Positions 27,335-37,093 are shown, counted from the stretch's first letter. The stretch is 64,000 nt of DNA from Oceanisphaera sp. IT1-181 (GCF_033807535.1 NZ_CP136856.1:2289001-2353000), one strand, 5' to 3'. Numbers and translations are program-made. The notes: generated from the letters alone by a model not told the origin.

Positions 27335-29036
27335 CGGCTTTCACCCAATCTCTGATCACTTGTGCGGCCAAGTCTGGCTCGTTGGCCACTAAGGCACGAA
27401 TGGCTGACAATACGTCTTCATCTTTGTTTAAGTCAGGCAGCTGCAAGCGCCCTTCGCGGATCCCAAACATGCCTTCATCTTGCTCGGCTTGTTGGGCTAG
27501 TAGCGTTAAATCATCACTGCCCAACAGCGCATTTTGGCCATCTAAATCAAACTCTTCCGGCAACTCTTCGGTACCCAGCAAACGACGCACCATGGGCCGT
27601 ACCAAGGTGATTAACAGCACCACCAATACAATCACGGCACCTAAAATACGCAGCATATGCAGGAACCAAGCTTGCTGATAAAACGGCGTGCCGGTTATAT
27701 CCTCCATCACTGGACGATTAAAGGGCACGGCCACCACTTCAATGGCGTCTCCGCGACTCACATCAAAACCTAAACCACCGCGCAATAAACGGTCGATGCG
27801 CGTTAGCTCTTCTTCGTTTAACGGCTCCCGAGTAACGGTGCCGTCTTCGCCAATCACATTTTTATGATCCACCGCCACCGACACCGTTAAGCGGCGCACA
27901 TCACCGGTCGAGCTTTGGCTGTGACTAATGGTGGTGTCGAGCTCAAAGTTACGGGTCGCCTCTTTGCGCGAGCGATCATTACGCCGCTCTTGAGCCGCTA
28001 AACCCGCGGCATCTTCCGGTATATCCGACTCGCCCGGCGGCTGGTTCGTTAAAGCGCCGGGAATACCCAGCGCACCTAGGCCTGATGAACTGTCTTCCAT
28101 CACCATCTCAGAGCGCACGGCGGGCAAGTCTGGATTATAGGATTTAACGGTTTGTTCGGTGCGAGTAAAGTCGAGGCGCACGTCCACCTCCGCCGTATAA
28201 TTGCCTAAACCTAATACTGGGCTCAAGATAGAGTCGATTTTTTGACGATACTCTCGTTCTTGTTTTTGCTGCAGTTCAAATTCTCGACGGCTGCGCGCCG
28301 ACAGCGGATCTTGCGAGCCAGAATTTAACAGTCGCCCGTTTTGATCGGTAACCGTTACTTTATCTGGGGTCATTTCCGATACTGCGGAGGCCACCGTATC
28401 TACAATGGCATCCACTTCTTCTTGGCGCAGCGTACTGCCACGGCGTAAATTCAATAACACAGTGGCGCTGGGTTGGCGTTTATCACGCACAAATACGTTT
28501 TCACGCGGGATCGCCAACAACACTTGCGCCTTGCTGACGCTGTTGTATTGCTCAATAACGCGGGATAATTGACGCTCACGGCTTAAGTTTAAGCGCTCAC
28601 GCTCTAAGCGTTGGCTAATACCAAAACCCGGGTCAGATAAAAGAATAGAGTCGCCCTCAGGCGGTGCTTGTTGCAGGCCTGAACGACGTAAATTGAGTTG
28701 TATGTCTGAGAAACGGTCTGCGCGCACCAATACCGTATTGCCTTCAATCTTATAATCGACTTTTTGGCTATCTAAATAATCAAGGGTTTCAATCAGTTCT
28801 TGATTGTTGTACATGCCCAAAGGGCGCATCTCCGGCTCTTTGCCCCACAGCAACAGAAACACCGCCAGCGCCAAACAAATGGCCAGCGCCAACATGATAA
28901 TAACCTGTCGCAAAATGTCGGTATTACCCAACAGAGCCAGCGGGGTACTCTTTTGCTCATCCGCCTCGAGCGAATTGGCATCTGTGGTGGTCAGTGCGGT
29001 TTTGTCGGAATTCACCAACGGATTATCAGCCACCAA
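27327..29036 (-). CDS. fliF: Flagellar MS-ring protein FliF
   Basis: The 569-aa protein has membrane helices near residues 42-64 and 455-477, a YscJ-like ring domain between (GILLSDPGFGISQRLERER-like region, PRENVFVRDKRQPSATVLLN) and a C-terminal FliG-binding tail (LVANEPDLAAQVIRDWV). It forms the MS ring on which the motor is built. It follows fliE after 8 bp. Confidence 0.97.
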   Translation of the reverse strand: MVADNPLVNSDKTALTTTDANSLEADEQKSTPLALLGNTDILRQVIIMLALAICLALAVFLLLWGKEPEMRPLGMYNNQELIETLDYLDSQKVDYKIEGNTVLVRADRFSDIQLNLRRSGLQQAPPEGDSILLSDPGFGISQRLERERLNLSRERQLSRVIEQYNSVSKAQVLLAIPRENVFVRDKRQPSATVLLNLRRGSTLRQEEVDAIVDTVASAVSEMTPDKVTVTDQNGRLLNSGSQDPLSARSRREFELQQKQEREYRQKIDSILSPVLGLGNYTAEVDVRLDFTRTEQTVKSYNPDLPAVRSEMVMEDSSSGLGALGIPGALTNQPPGESDIPEDAAGLAAQERRNDRSRKEATRNFELDTTISHSQSSTGDVRRLTVSVAVDHKNVIGEDGTVTREPLNEEELTRIDRLLRGGLGFDVSRGDAIEVVAVPFNRPVMEDITGTPFYQQAWFLHMLRILGAVIVLVVLLITLVRPMVRRLLGTEELPEEFDLDGQNALLGSDDLTLLAQQAEQDEGMFGIREGRLQLPDLNKDEDVLSAIRALVANEPDLAAQVIRDWVKADE

Positions 29037-29044
29037 TTACATCC

Positions 29045-29359
29045 TCATACCGGCATATTCATAATGGTTTTATAGGCTTCTACCACTTTGTTGCGCACCT
29101 GCACGGTGGCGTCAAAGGCAATGCTGGATTTTTGCGATGAGATCATCACGTTTTCTAGGCTCACAGATTCATCACCCATTTCAAAGCGGGTACGCAAATC
29201 ATCGGTACTTTTCTGCAAGCCATTAACACTGTTTACCGCTTGGCTAAGCAAAGCCGCAAAGTCCTGTTGTGGTGCCAGTGCGCTGGGTGCCGCCAGCGGT
29301 TGCAGCTCACTGCGCATGGCCTGCATTTCTGATAATAAGCCGGTCGCTTGAATATCCAT
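29045..29359 (-). CDS. fliE: Flagellar hook-basal body protein FliE
   Basis: This small rod-junction protein links the MS ring to the rod and ends SIAFDATVQVRNKVVEAYKT plus a short tail typical of FliE. I place the start at the ATG at 29359 (MDIQATGLLSEM), giving 104 aa, the usual size. AGGAG lies about 10 nt upstream. The longer frame from 29416 would begin inside the -12 element of the sigma-54 promoter at 29416-29431, so it cannot be the start if that promoter is used. Confidence 0.95.
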   Translation of the reverse strand: MDIQATGLLSEMQAMRSELQPLAAPSALAPQQDFAALLSQAVNSVNGLQKSTDDLRTRFEMGDESVSLENVMISSQKSSIAFDATVQVRNKVVEAYKTIMNMPV

Positions 29360-29415
29360 CTGCCTTGGCTCCTGAATCAATAGGGGAAGGTAATCATCAC
29401 ATATAGACATACTCA

Positions 29416-29431
29416 TGCAATCTTAGTGCCA
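29416..29431 (-). promoter_or_regulatory. Sigma-54 promoter for fliE operon
   Basis: The minus strand reads TGGCACTAAGATTGCA, matching TGGCAC-N5-TTGCA in both boxes with exact spacing. It lies 57 bp upstream of the fliE start. It is probably activated by FlrC, as fliE-type class III operons are in vibrios. Confidence 0.85.
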
Positions 29432-29574
29432 CCTAGTACAGGCGAAGAATTACAGCAAGTGGCCAGTATATAGTCTATGGGGTAGAAAACACAGGGCTGC
29501 GCTGTGAGGAGTAAGGTGTGAGACGGTAAGACGCAGGACCAGAACGGTGTTTATGTTTTAAGCCGTCTTACTGA

Positions 29575-30355
29575 TGGCCATCAGGATGACTGCTATAACA
29601 AAACATACTCTGTAGTCGGCACTTCTTTGCGGATAGTGTTTCTGGGCTTCGGTAGACTTCTGAACTTGTAGCCGGCAACTTGTTCGCCGGGCCAGCATAG
29701 CTGGCTGTTTTTAAACAAGACACCAAACCATGGCGAAGTCCTCTTCGCCGAAGATACGGCCACCCTACAAAAGGCCAGAGCCAAACCATAACCTTGGTCC
29801 TTGCGAGGAGTGCAACGACACGGCAATCCATGGTTAGGTACCGCGCCGCTGTAGTATGGATTGCCGCGCTACGCTCGCAATGAACAAGGGCGCATCACAA
29901 CAGAGTATCTACATAACCCGACATCGACCGCGGAGCGGCCAACGGCCACACAAAAAACACAGCCCCTACTGCCGTCATACCGTGCTCGCCACGGTATCTC
30001 GTTCTTAGCGCTAAAACCCAAAACTAGATCCTGATGGTCATCAGGATGACGGCATAAGTGCGAGATCCTGACGTGCGTCAGGAAGACGGCGGAGGGAGTG
30101 CTCTTCAGGTTTATTTTTGCCGTCATACCGGACCTGCTTTGGTACTTCTGGTGGCTGTATTTTAAACAGGTTCCGCCTGCGGCGTAATGCGAGAACAAGT
30201 GTTCGCCTACAAAACCAGATGTCTCTTGTAGCCCGCAACTTGTTCACGGGGCCAGCGTAGCTGGATAGATTAAATACAAACCTAAAACAAAACCGAGTAA
30301 ACAATTTACCTACACTGAGCCACCTTCCAAAATCACATTCAACATTCAACATTAA
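29575..30355. repeat. Mixed repeat block, flrC-fliE gap
   Basis: The gap of about 1 kb contains a family A half element (29575-29592) and a family B hairpin (about 29668-29767). It also has a family C hairpin (29800-29884), a full family A composite (about 29970-30055) with a half element (30060-30092), a family F hairpin (about 30166-30213) and heptamer repeats (AACATTCAACATTC, about 30338-30352). Open frames across this stretch are built from the repeats and are not counted as genes. Confidence 0.8.
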
Positions 30356-30371
30356 AAATTAAGCGCTGCCC

Positions 30372-31805
30372 TCAAACCTCCATGCCCGCTTCGCGCATGC
30401 GCGCCAGCTTATAACGCAGAGTACGTGGGCTAATGCCTAACTGTTCGGCTACTTGTTGGCGACTGCCGCCATGTTCTTGCAGCGTCTGCCAAATAATTTG
30501 CTGTTCTTGGCTGGCTAACTCTTGGCTTAAATCCGTAGCCGTCGCTTTATTCACTTCGCCCGCAGAGTCGCAAGCCGCATAACCACTGCTCGCCTCATTA
30601 ATCGTTAACTCTACAACCGGCACACTGGGGTTTGCACTCAAAGGCATAGCCGCAGGCGCTAGCAACTCATCCAACAAGATATCTTGTGCTTCAATCACAT
30701 CATTTTGCGCCAAAATTAAGGCCCGCTGAATAACGTTACCTAGCTCGCGCACGTTGCCCGGCCACTGCCAAGCCAGCAATCTAGCTTTGGCAGACTCACC
30801 TAATTTCAACTGGCCACGGCCTAGCTCTTTGGCGTAGCGCTGCAATAAAAACTCGGCTAACGGCACTATATCGCCGGGGCGCTCGGCAAGCGCCGGCCAA
30901 TGCAGCGGGAACACATTTAAGCGATAAAATAAGTCCTCTCTAAAGCGGCCATCCGCCACCGCTTGACGCAAGTCACAGTTGCTAGTTGCTAACACCCGCA
31001 CATCCAGTGCAATGGTTTTTCGCCCACCTAGGCGTTCTACTTCACGCTCTTGTAACACCCGCAATAACTTAGCCTGCAGGTTTAAGTCCATCTCGGTAAT
31101 TTCGTCCAGCAAAATGGTGCCGCCATTGGCCTGTTCAAACTTACCCGGATTGCCTTGCACGGCACCGGTAAAGGCGCCTTTTTCATACCCAAATAAAGTG
31201 GCTTCTAACATATTATCGGGAATTGCCGCGCAATTTATCGCCACAAACGCAGCATTAGTACGATCGGATTTTTGATGAATAAAGCGTGCCAGCACTTCTT
31301 TACCAGTACCGCTAGGCCCGCTGATCATCACGCTGGCCCCTGACTCCGCTACGCGGGTGGCCAACTGCAACAACTGAATACTGCTGGCGTCCCCCACTAC
31401 CGGATTACCATCATCCAGTACTGGCTGCGTAATATGGCGCGACACCACACTCAACAAGGTATCCGGCGTAAAGGGCTTGGCCAAATAGTCCACGGCACCG
31501 GCACGAATGGCCGCCACCGCGCCCGACACTTGGGCATAGGCCGTCATCACCAACACCGGCAAGCCAGGAATACGGCGATTGATCCAATCTAATAGCCCAA
31601 GGCCATCCATACCCGCCATTTGCACATCTGTGATCACTAGTTTCGCTGCATGATGTTGCAACCAAATGATGGCATCTTCCGCATTGTTTACGGGCGCACA
31701 AGAAAAGCCCGCCAGCAACAAAGTATCCTGCAGCGCCTGCTGCAAGCCCGCATCGTCTTCTACTAATAAGATATCAACCACATCTGGCTGCACTTCATAA
31801 GTCAT
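30372..31805 (-). CDS. flrC: Sigma-54 response regulator FlrC
   Basis: The 477-aa protein has a receiver domain (about 10-125; D17/D18, phospho-acceptor D60), an AAA+ sigma-54 activation domain (Walker A GPSGTGKE, GAFTGA loop, TILLDEI Walker B) and a Fis-type helix-turn-helix (QQVAEQLGISPRTLRYKL). It is phosphorylated by FlrB and should activate the fliE, flgF and similar sigma-54 promoters. A family E repeat of about 190 bp separates it from flrB. Confidence 0.96.
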   Translation of the reverse strand: MTYEVQPDVVDILLVEDDAGLQQALQDTLLLAGFSCAPVNNAEDAIIWLQHHAAKLVITDVQMAGMDGLGLLDWINRRIPGLPVLVMTAYAQVSGAVAAIRAGAVDYLAKPFTPDTLLSVVSRHITQPVLDDGNPVVGDASSIQLLQLATRVAESGASVMISGPSGTGKEVLARFIHQKSDRTNAAFVAINCAAIPDNMLEATLFGYEKGAFTGAVQGNPGKFEQANGGTILLDEITEMDLNLQAKLLRVLQEREVERLGGRKTIALDVRVLATSNCDLRQAVADGRFREDLFYRLNVFPLHWPALAERPGDIVPLAEFLLQRYAKELGRGQLKLGESAKARLLAWQWPGNVRELGNVIQRALILAQNDVIEAQDILLDELLAPAAMPLSANPSVPVVELTINEASSGYAACDSAGEVNKATATDLSQELASQEQQIIWQTLQEHGGSRQQVAEQLGISPRTLRYKLARMREAGMEV

Positions 31806-31839
31806 GAATTGGCTTTCCTATTTTTTAACACCAAACCTA

Positions 31840-32030
31840 AAACCTCTTTGCCACGGAATCCACTGAAGAACACGGAAAAATAGAGATCAGATCTGAAAGG
31901 AATTATGGATGGTAAAGGCTAGACAGTAGAACATCAGAAGATGAGCTTTTCCCCCAATAAGGTCCCTCGGCATTTTTCGTTCTTATCCCGTCTTAATTTT
32001 TCCGTGGGTTCCGTGGATTCCGTTGCAAAT
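31840..32030. repeat. Family E palindromic element overlapping flrB 3' end
   Basis: This is a full copy of the family E element: TTTGCCACGGAATCCACTG at the left and CCGTGGGTTCCGTGGATTCC at the right, with AGATCAGATCTGAAAGG inside. Its right arm supplies the last codons and the stop of flrB, and the rest fills the flrB-flrC gap. Confidence 0.8.
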
Positions 32031-33143
32031 ATCTGTAATCACTATCTTTAACCCATCACTCTTCACCATTTTCGGCAACCACAAACTGAAACAGCTACCC
32101 TGCCCGGGCTCCGACTGCACGGATACTCGGCCTTGATGGGCGCGCATTACCGCGCTTACCGCCGCCAATCCTAAGCCCGTGCCTTGGCTGCGAGTGGTAA
32201 AAAACGGCGTGAAGATATTTTTCAGCACGCTTGGCGCCATGCCTTTACCATTATCTTGCAGTCGAATTTCTAGCTCACTCTCGGCCATTAACAACTCAAG
32301 GCGCAACTCAGTCGCTCCTGCATCAACGGCGTTTTCTAATAAGTTCAGCACTATGCCTTTTAGGGCATGGCGATTACCCAGCACTTGGCTTGATGTCACC
32401 TCTTGCTGAACAAGCGTTAAGGTCGCGCCTTTAGCGGCTAATAAAGCTGTTACAGCCTCTACGCATTCAGGCAATAACTCACTTAGCGCCAGAGTATCCG
32501 CTAATGGCGCTTGCTCGGGTTTAGCGAATAATAATATGTCGCTTATTTGACGCTCAATATCATTAAGCCGGTCGATTAAGCGCTGCTGAAACTGCACGCG
32601 TTGACTGTCTGATAACTGCGGGGATGCCAAATTGGCGCCATAGAGTATGGCGGCTGACAAAGGCGTGCGAATTTGGTGTGCCAGTGTCGCCGCCATTTGC
32701 CCCAATGCGGCTAAGCGTTGGGCATGGCTTTGCTGCGCTACCCAAGCGCGAGTGGGCGTAAGATCGGTAAGCTGAATTAACTGGCCAGGCTGGCCTTCAA
32801 TATGAGAAATCGCCAACTGAATACGCCGACCATCTTTAAGCGACACCTGTAAACCATCGTCCGGTTGCGGCGCAAACACCCGCTCTATCACCGTCGGCCA
32901 AGCCTCGCCTAATAGCGGCTTATTTTGCAACGGCTCACCCAACGATGCAGCCAAGAGTATTTGCGCCGCCGGATTCACTAATGCCACCCGACCACGGCCA
33001 TCCAGCCACACCACCCCGCTCGGCATGGCATTAACTAAGGCGGCCATACTGAAGGTTTCCGGCAGCACAGCTGTCGACTCATTAGACGCTGTCGGGTCAT
33101 TAAGCATAGGGAAGGCACAATCAGGGGATGATAAGCTGTACAT
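31983..33143 (-). CDS. flrB: Flagellar sensor histidine kinase FlrB
   Basis: The 386-aa soluble kinase has no membrane segment. It has a PAS-like domain (about 33-130), an HisKA helix with H156 in LAHQIRTPLSAA and a HATPase domain (NLLENAVDAGA, DNGKGM, GTGLGLAAVSAVM). It phosphorylates FlrC. The last about 15 residues (ICNGIHGTHGKIKTG) are encoded by the family E repeat, so the native C-terminus was probably replaced on insertion. Start uncertain: 33143, 33107 and 33047 are all in frame, and none has a strong ribosome site. Confidence 0.93.
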   Translation of the reverse strand: MYSLSSPDCAFPMLNDPTASNESTAVLPETFSMAALVNAMPSGVVWLDGRGRVALVNPAAQILLAASLGEPLQNKPLLGEAWPTVIERVFAPQPDDGLQVSLKDGRRIQLAISHIEGQPGQLIQLTDLTPTRAWVAQQSHAQRLAALGQMAATLAHQIRTPLSAAILYGANLASPQLSDSQRVQFQQRLIDRLNDIERQISDILLFAKPEQAPLADTLALSELLPECVEAVTALLAAKGATLTLVQQEVTSSQVLGNRHALKGIVLNLLENAVDAGATELRLELLMAESELEIRLQDNGKGMAPSVLKNIFTPFFTTRSQGTGLGLAAVSAVMRAHQGRVSVQSEPGQGSCFSLWLPKMVKSDGLKIVITDICNGIHGTHGKIKTG

Positions 33144-33197
33144 TCAATAAGCATGCCAGCCTGCCCCGTGAGAGGTAAAGAGTGAGGCGTGAGGAGG

Positions 33198-33672
33198 GTC
33201 GTTGCGAGGAGTGCAACGACGCGGCAATCCATGTTTGGGACCCTGTGCTGGCGTGCAGAATGGATTGCCGCGCTACGCTCGCAAAGACGGAATAAGGGCT
33301 TACCCTAACAACAGAGTGCAGAGCGGCTTAAAGACAACAACCAAGTCAACCGTCATATTCAATCTCTATTTCGCCTGTCACTTTTGCTTAGGCTTAGGCT
33401 TAACCTCAGATCTTACCTATAAAAATTCCTTTCAGATCTAATCACTATTTTTCCGTGGATTCTGTGGATTCCGTTGCAAAATAGCTTTAGATTTAGGTGT
33501 CGGACTATCAATAGGTTACGCCTTCGGCGTAATGCGAGAGCAAGCGTTCGCCTACAACCACAGGCTCTTGTAGCCCGCAACTTGTTCGCGGGTCCTGCGA
33601 AGCAGGATGGTTTCAAGTTTACACCTACAAAGCCACAGTGTTGAGCTGTGAATGTTGAATGTTGAATGTTGA
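33198..33672. repeat. Mixed repeat block, flrA-flrB gap
   Basis: The 667-bp gap holds a family C hairpin (33200-33290) and the right half of family E (33440-33480). A family F hairpin follows (about 33518-33558), then a family B left arm (about 33568-33607) and a TGAATGT heptamer run (about 33651-33672). No coding region is supported. Confidence 0.78.
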
Positions 33673-33810
33673 GTGAAAAGCTTAACTCAACACTTATAAC
33701 TAAAAACTCAACACTCGCTCTTTGTCCGTGTATTCAGTGGCAAAAAACAGGTTTAGATTTAGTGTTTAGCTTGGTGCCGGGTGCTTGGCGCCGGGCGCTC
33801 GGCGCTTCTT

Positions 33811-35268
33811 TTATTCCCTACTAATCCCGTACTTCTTCATTTTCTCTACCAAGGTGGTGCGGCGCATGCCTAGGTGTTCGGCGGCACGGGCCACTACGCC
33901 GTCGTTGACTTCTAACGACTGGGCAATCATGTCCATTTCAATGTTGGCCAGCATGTCTTTTAAGTTCACACCCTCGGCAGACAAGGTCGGTGCCAGAAAA
34001 TCGGGCTCTTCTTCCTCGTCAGCTAGTGTTTGAAAATCAAAAAAGTCGGCTTCGTTTTCGCCTTCAAATTCACCGTTACCATGAAATATGGCCGACAGCG
34101 CATCGCGCTCATCTAGCTCATCAAAGGGGCGCGCCACTAACTGAGCATTAGATAAGACTCGGTATTTAATGGGCAAATCGCCTAACTGCACCACTTGGTT
34201 AGGGCATAAAATAAACATCCGCTCTACCAAGTTCGATAACTCACGCACGTTACCTGGCCAATGCCATTGTTGTAGTGACTCAATCGCCTCACCAGAAAAC
34301 GACAACTCGGCGTTATGGGTAAGGCGGTGGCGACCAATCAGCTCATTGAGCAACAGCGGAATATCTTCTTGGCGCGCACTTAATGCCGGCGCTTCAATGG
34401 GGAACACATTTAAGCGGTAATACAAATCTTCACGAAAGCGCTGCTCAACAATCATCTGCTCTAAATCACGGTGCGTGGCCGCAATTACCCGCACTTTAGC
34501 GGGAATAGAACGCGTGCCACCTACCCGCTCAAAGGTGCGCTCTTGTAACACGCGCAGCAATTTCACTTGCATTGGCAACGGCATATCGCCAATTTCATCT
34601 AAAAACAGCGTGCCGCCTTCGGCTAGCTCAAAGCGCCCTTTACGCGCAGATACGGCACCGGTAAATGCACCCTTCTCGTGGCCGAATAATTCACTTTCTA
34701 ATAATTCAGCGGGAATAGCGCCACAGTTTATCGGCACAAAAGGCCCATCACACTGTAAAGACAACAAATGAATAGCGCGAGCGATCACCTCTTTACCGGT
34801 ACCCGACTCCCCCAGCAACAAGACGTTAGCTGGCTTGCTCGCCACTTGGCGGATCAGGCTTTTCACCTCAAGCATGGCGCCACTGTCGCCAATCAATAAC
34901 TCGTGCAATTTACAGTCTTGATCGCGGGACACCAATACCGGTTGCCAGTTTTGTGCTTGCAGCAACAGCGAGGTTAGCTCGTCATACGTCAGCGAAGTTA
35001 ATGCGCCCAATAAGTTAGGCTGATGGCTGTGCGCCGTTGTTAAGCTAATAAACGCTTGATGAGGAAAGGTATCTAGCAAGGCGCTTAAAGGAACATCCGT
35101 ATCCCCCACCAATACCGTCAAATTTTGTGGTTGGTCCTGTAGCCAAGCGTGATCTTCCGCCCGGCTACCACTGCGCCACTCCACCTGCATAAATGACAAT
35201 ATGGCTTCAAGCCTTAAGCGTCGTTCTTGGTTATGATCCATGATCAAAACGCAGCCGTTAAAGCTCAT
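33811..35268 (-). CDS. flrA: Master flagellar sigma-54 activator FlrA (FleQ family)
   Basis: The 485-aa protein has an N-terminal degenerate receiver-like FleQ domain (1-120), AAA+ domain with Walker A GESGTGKE (153-160), GAFTGA (200-205) and LFLDEI (221-226), and a Fis-type helix-turn-helix at the end (ARAAEHLGMRRTTLVEKMKK). In this group FlrA starts the cascade by activating early sigma-54 operons, and FlhG antagonises it. It is transcribed alone; flrB follows after 667 bp of repeats. Confidence 0.96.
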   Translation of the reverse strand: MSFNGCVLIMDHNQERRLRLEAILSFMQVEWRSGSRAEDHAWLQDQPQNLTVLVGDTDVPLSALLDTFPHQAFISLTTAHSHQPNLLGALTSLTYDELTSLLLQAQNWQPVLVSRDQDCKLHELLIGDSGAMLEVKSLIRQVASKPANVLLLGESGTGKEVIARAIHLLSLQCDGPFVPINCGAIPAELLESELFGHEKGAFTGAVSARKGRFELAEGGTLFLDEIGDMPLPMQVKLLRVLQERTFERVGGTRSIPAKVRVIAATHRDLEQMIVEQRFREDLYYRLNVFPIEAPALSARQEDIPLLLNELIGRHRLTHNAELSFSGEAIESLQQWHWPGNVRELSNLVERMFILCPNQVVQLGDLPIKYRVLSNAQLVARPFDELDERDALSAIFHGNGEFEGENEADFFDFQTLADEEEEPDFLAPTLSAEGVNLKDMLANIEMDMIAQSLEVNDGVVARAAEHLGMRRTTLVEKMKKYGISRE

Positions 35269-35480
35269 AGGAATTATATCCTTACAATTCAGTTAGTTAT
35301 TTGGCTTAATTTACATTGAGTATTTTAGTGCAGTACTTAACTGCAGCAAAATGTTGCTCTGCATTAAACACAGCATAACATCACAAAAAGCAGTGTACAC
35401 CTTAGATGCCGTAATTCTGACACAAGCGTCAAAAAAACTCGAGCTAGGCTAGGCGTTCAAACTGTCCAAACAACCTGAGA

Positions 35481-35494
35481 TTGATCTAGATCAA
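35481..35494. promoter_or_regulatory. Perfect FNR-type box upstream of flrA
   Basis: TTGATCTAGATCAA matches the FNR/Anr consensus TTGAT-N4-ATCAA at all ten fixed positions. It lies about 213 bp upstream of flrA in the unique part of the gap, just before a family E fragment. A role in flrA control is inference. Confidence 0.45.
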
Positions 35495-35506
35495 ACCTAA
35501 AGATAT

Positions 35507-36160
35507 TTTTGCCACGGAAGAACACGGAATCCACGGAAAAATAGAGATCAAATCTGAAGAATTTAATGGGGTAAGACCTAAAAAGTAGCTCAGGCTACAG
35601 ATCGGTGTTTTGTAGGCGAACGCTTGCTCTCGCATTTCGCCAAAGGCGGAAACACAGGGTAGTGTTGAATTTTTAGTGTTGAATGTTAAGTTAAACCGTC
35701 ATTGCGAGGAGTGCAACGACGCGGCAATCCATGGTTGGGACTCTGTGCAGGCGTGCAGAATGGATTGCCGCGCTGCGCTCGCAAAGACGGCATAAGGGCA
35801 TAACACAACGGTTTCTTAGCCGTCATACCGTGCTCGCCACGGTATCTCGCTCTTAGCACTAAAACCCAAAATCAGATCCTGACGGGCGTCAGGAAGACGG
35901 CTAAAACAACACACCACTCTTAGCCGTCATACCGTGCTCGCCACGGTATCTCGCTCTTAGCACTAAAACCCAAAATCAGATCCTGACGGGCGTCAGGAAG
36001 ACGACTTAACACACAAACACCGGCTCTGGTCCTATGCAGTCTTACCGAGCTCGACTCGGTATCTGCTTTAAGTACTAAAATCTAAAAACCAGATCCTGAT
36101 GGTCATCAGGATGACGGCATAAGTGCGAGTTCTTGACCTTCGTCAGGAAGACGGCACAGC
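35507..36160. repeat. Mixed repeat block upstream of flrA
   Basis: The block contains a family E left half (about 35505-35560), a family F hairpin in the reverse orientation (about 35611-35655) and a family C hairpin (35699-35790). Two nearly identical family A composites follow (about 35819-35902 and 35920-36003), then a further composite and half element (about 36035-36155). No gene is supported in 35269-36343. Confidence 0.8.
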
Positions 36161-36281
36161 CCCTTGTCGTAGATTTCGTTGCGAAAAAAAACCTTATCTC
36201 GGTCTTCCTCCCGTAACACCAGAAACAATAAAGGGTGAAGGTAAAGTTGTTAGGTTTAACCCTTCACTCTTTACACTTCAC

Positions 36282-36333
36282 CCTTTACTAGCAGCCTTTA
36301 CTAGCAGCCTTTACTAACAGCCTTTACTAACAG
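36282..36333. repeat. 13-bp tandem repeat, four copies
   Basis: CCTTTACTAGCAG is repeated four times (the last two with AACAG), ending 10 bp before the fliS stop codon. The copy number may vary between strains. Confidence 0.85.
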
Positions 36334-36343
36334 CAGAGTTCGC

Positions 36344-36739
36344 TTATGCAGGCACTGCTTGCTGTTCGAGTGGGATTGCATCCCAGCCTTCTTTAATATT
36401 GCGCAATAAACCGCTCACGCCTTCTAAGCGCTCGCTGCTGCCTTCGGTGTTGGCCAGCATTAGCTCGCGTACCATAAAGTCGTACAAATTTTCGAGATTA
36501 GCAGATATTTCACCACCAGCTTCCATGTCTAGCGAGGCCTGCAATTGCTGAATAATATCGATGGTTTTACCAATCAACTCGCCGCGCTGGCTAATATTTT
36601 GCTGCTCTATGGCTAATCGTGCCTTGGCCAGTCGCTCCAGCGCACCGGCCAACAGCATTTGCACCACTTTATAGGGGCTAGCAACGTCTATCTGGCTATG
36701 TACCGCTACTGTTTTATAAGCTTTCATTGAGCCGCGCAT
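36344..36739 (-). CDS. fliS: Flagellin export chaperone FliS
   Basis: The 131-aa helical protein starts with MKAYKTVAVHSQIDVASPYK after four extra residues. VVQMLLAGALERLAKARLAI and LYDFMVRELMLAN are FliS signatures. It keeps flagellin unpolymerised before export. It is the last gene of flaG-fliD-fliT-fliS, 3 bp after the FliT-like gene. Confidence 0.94.
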   Translation of the reverse strand: MRGSMKAYKTVAVHSQIDVASPYKVVQMLLAGALERLAKARLAIEQQNISQRGELIGKTIDIIQQLQASLDMEAGGEISANLENLYDFMVRELMLANTEGSSERLEGVSGLLRNIKEGWDAIPLEQQAVPA

Positions 36740-36742
36740 GAA

Positions 36743-37093
36743 CTACTCCTGATTATTTTTTTTAACGTCGCCATATGCTCGGGTAGAGCGTCGGCCTTTT
36801 TGTAAGGTGGCCAGTTTTTCTGCCAATAATGTACGGCACTGTTCGGCTTGTTGCATCAAATGTTGCGAGCGCTCGATTAACTCAGCTGCCAGCTCTGCAT
36901 TGAGCATGTCGGTATCTACTGAGTCTGCTGCTGATTGCTCTGCCCTTTGCATCAACTTTTGCATCAACTGCTGCAATAACTGGGCCCGCTCCGCTAATCG
37001 TTGCTCTATGGTCTCGGCTTGCAATAGCTCTGGATCAGCAAACTCGGCCAGCAATTTACTGTCTAGCCGATTTAGTTGTTCGAATAGGCTCAC
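36743..37093 (-). CDS. fliT: FliT-like flagellar chaperone (FlaI-type)
   Basis: The 116-aa, Gln/Ala/Leu-rich, all-helical protein has no strong sequence signature. The position between fliD (4-bp overlap) and fliS matches flaI/fliT-like genes of vibrios, whose products are FliD chaperones. Assignment rests mainly on context. Confidence 0.7.
   Translation of the reverse strand: MSLFEQLNRLDSKLLAEFADPELLQAETIEQRLAERAQLLQQLMQKLMQRAEQSAADSVDTDMLNAELAAELIERSQHLMQQAEQCRTLLAEKLATLQKGRRSTRAYGDVKKNNQE

Noticed and set aside
29568..30352. Several minus-strand frames of 77-109 aa between flrC and fliE
   Set aside because: All overlap repeat families A, B, C and F and resemble translations of the same repeats elsewhere in the window.
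33143..33158. Sigma-54-like site TGGCATGCTTATTGAA at the flrB 5' end
   Set aside because: The -12 box lacks the GC pair and the site overlaps the longest flrB start; plausible only if flrB starts at 33107 or 33047.
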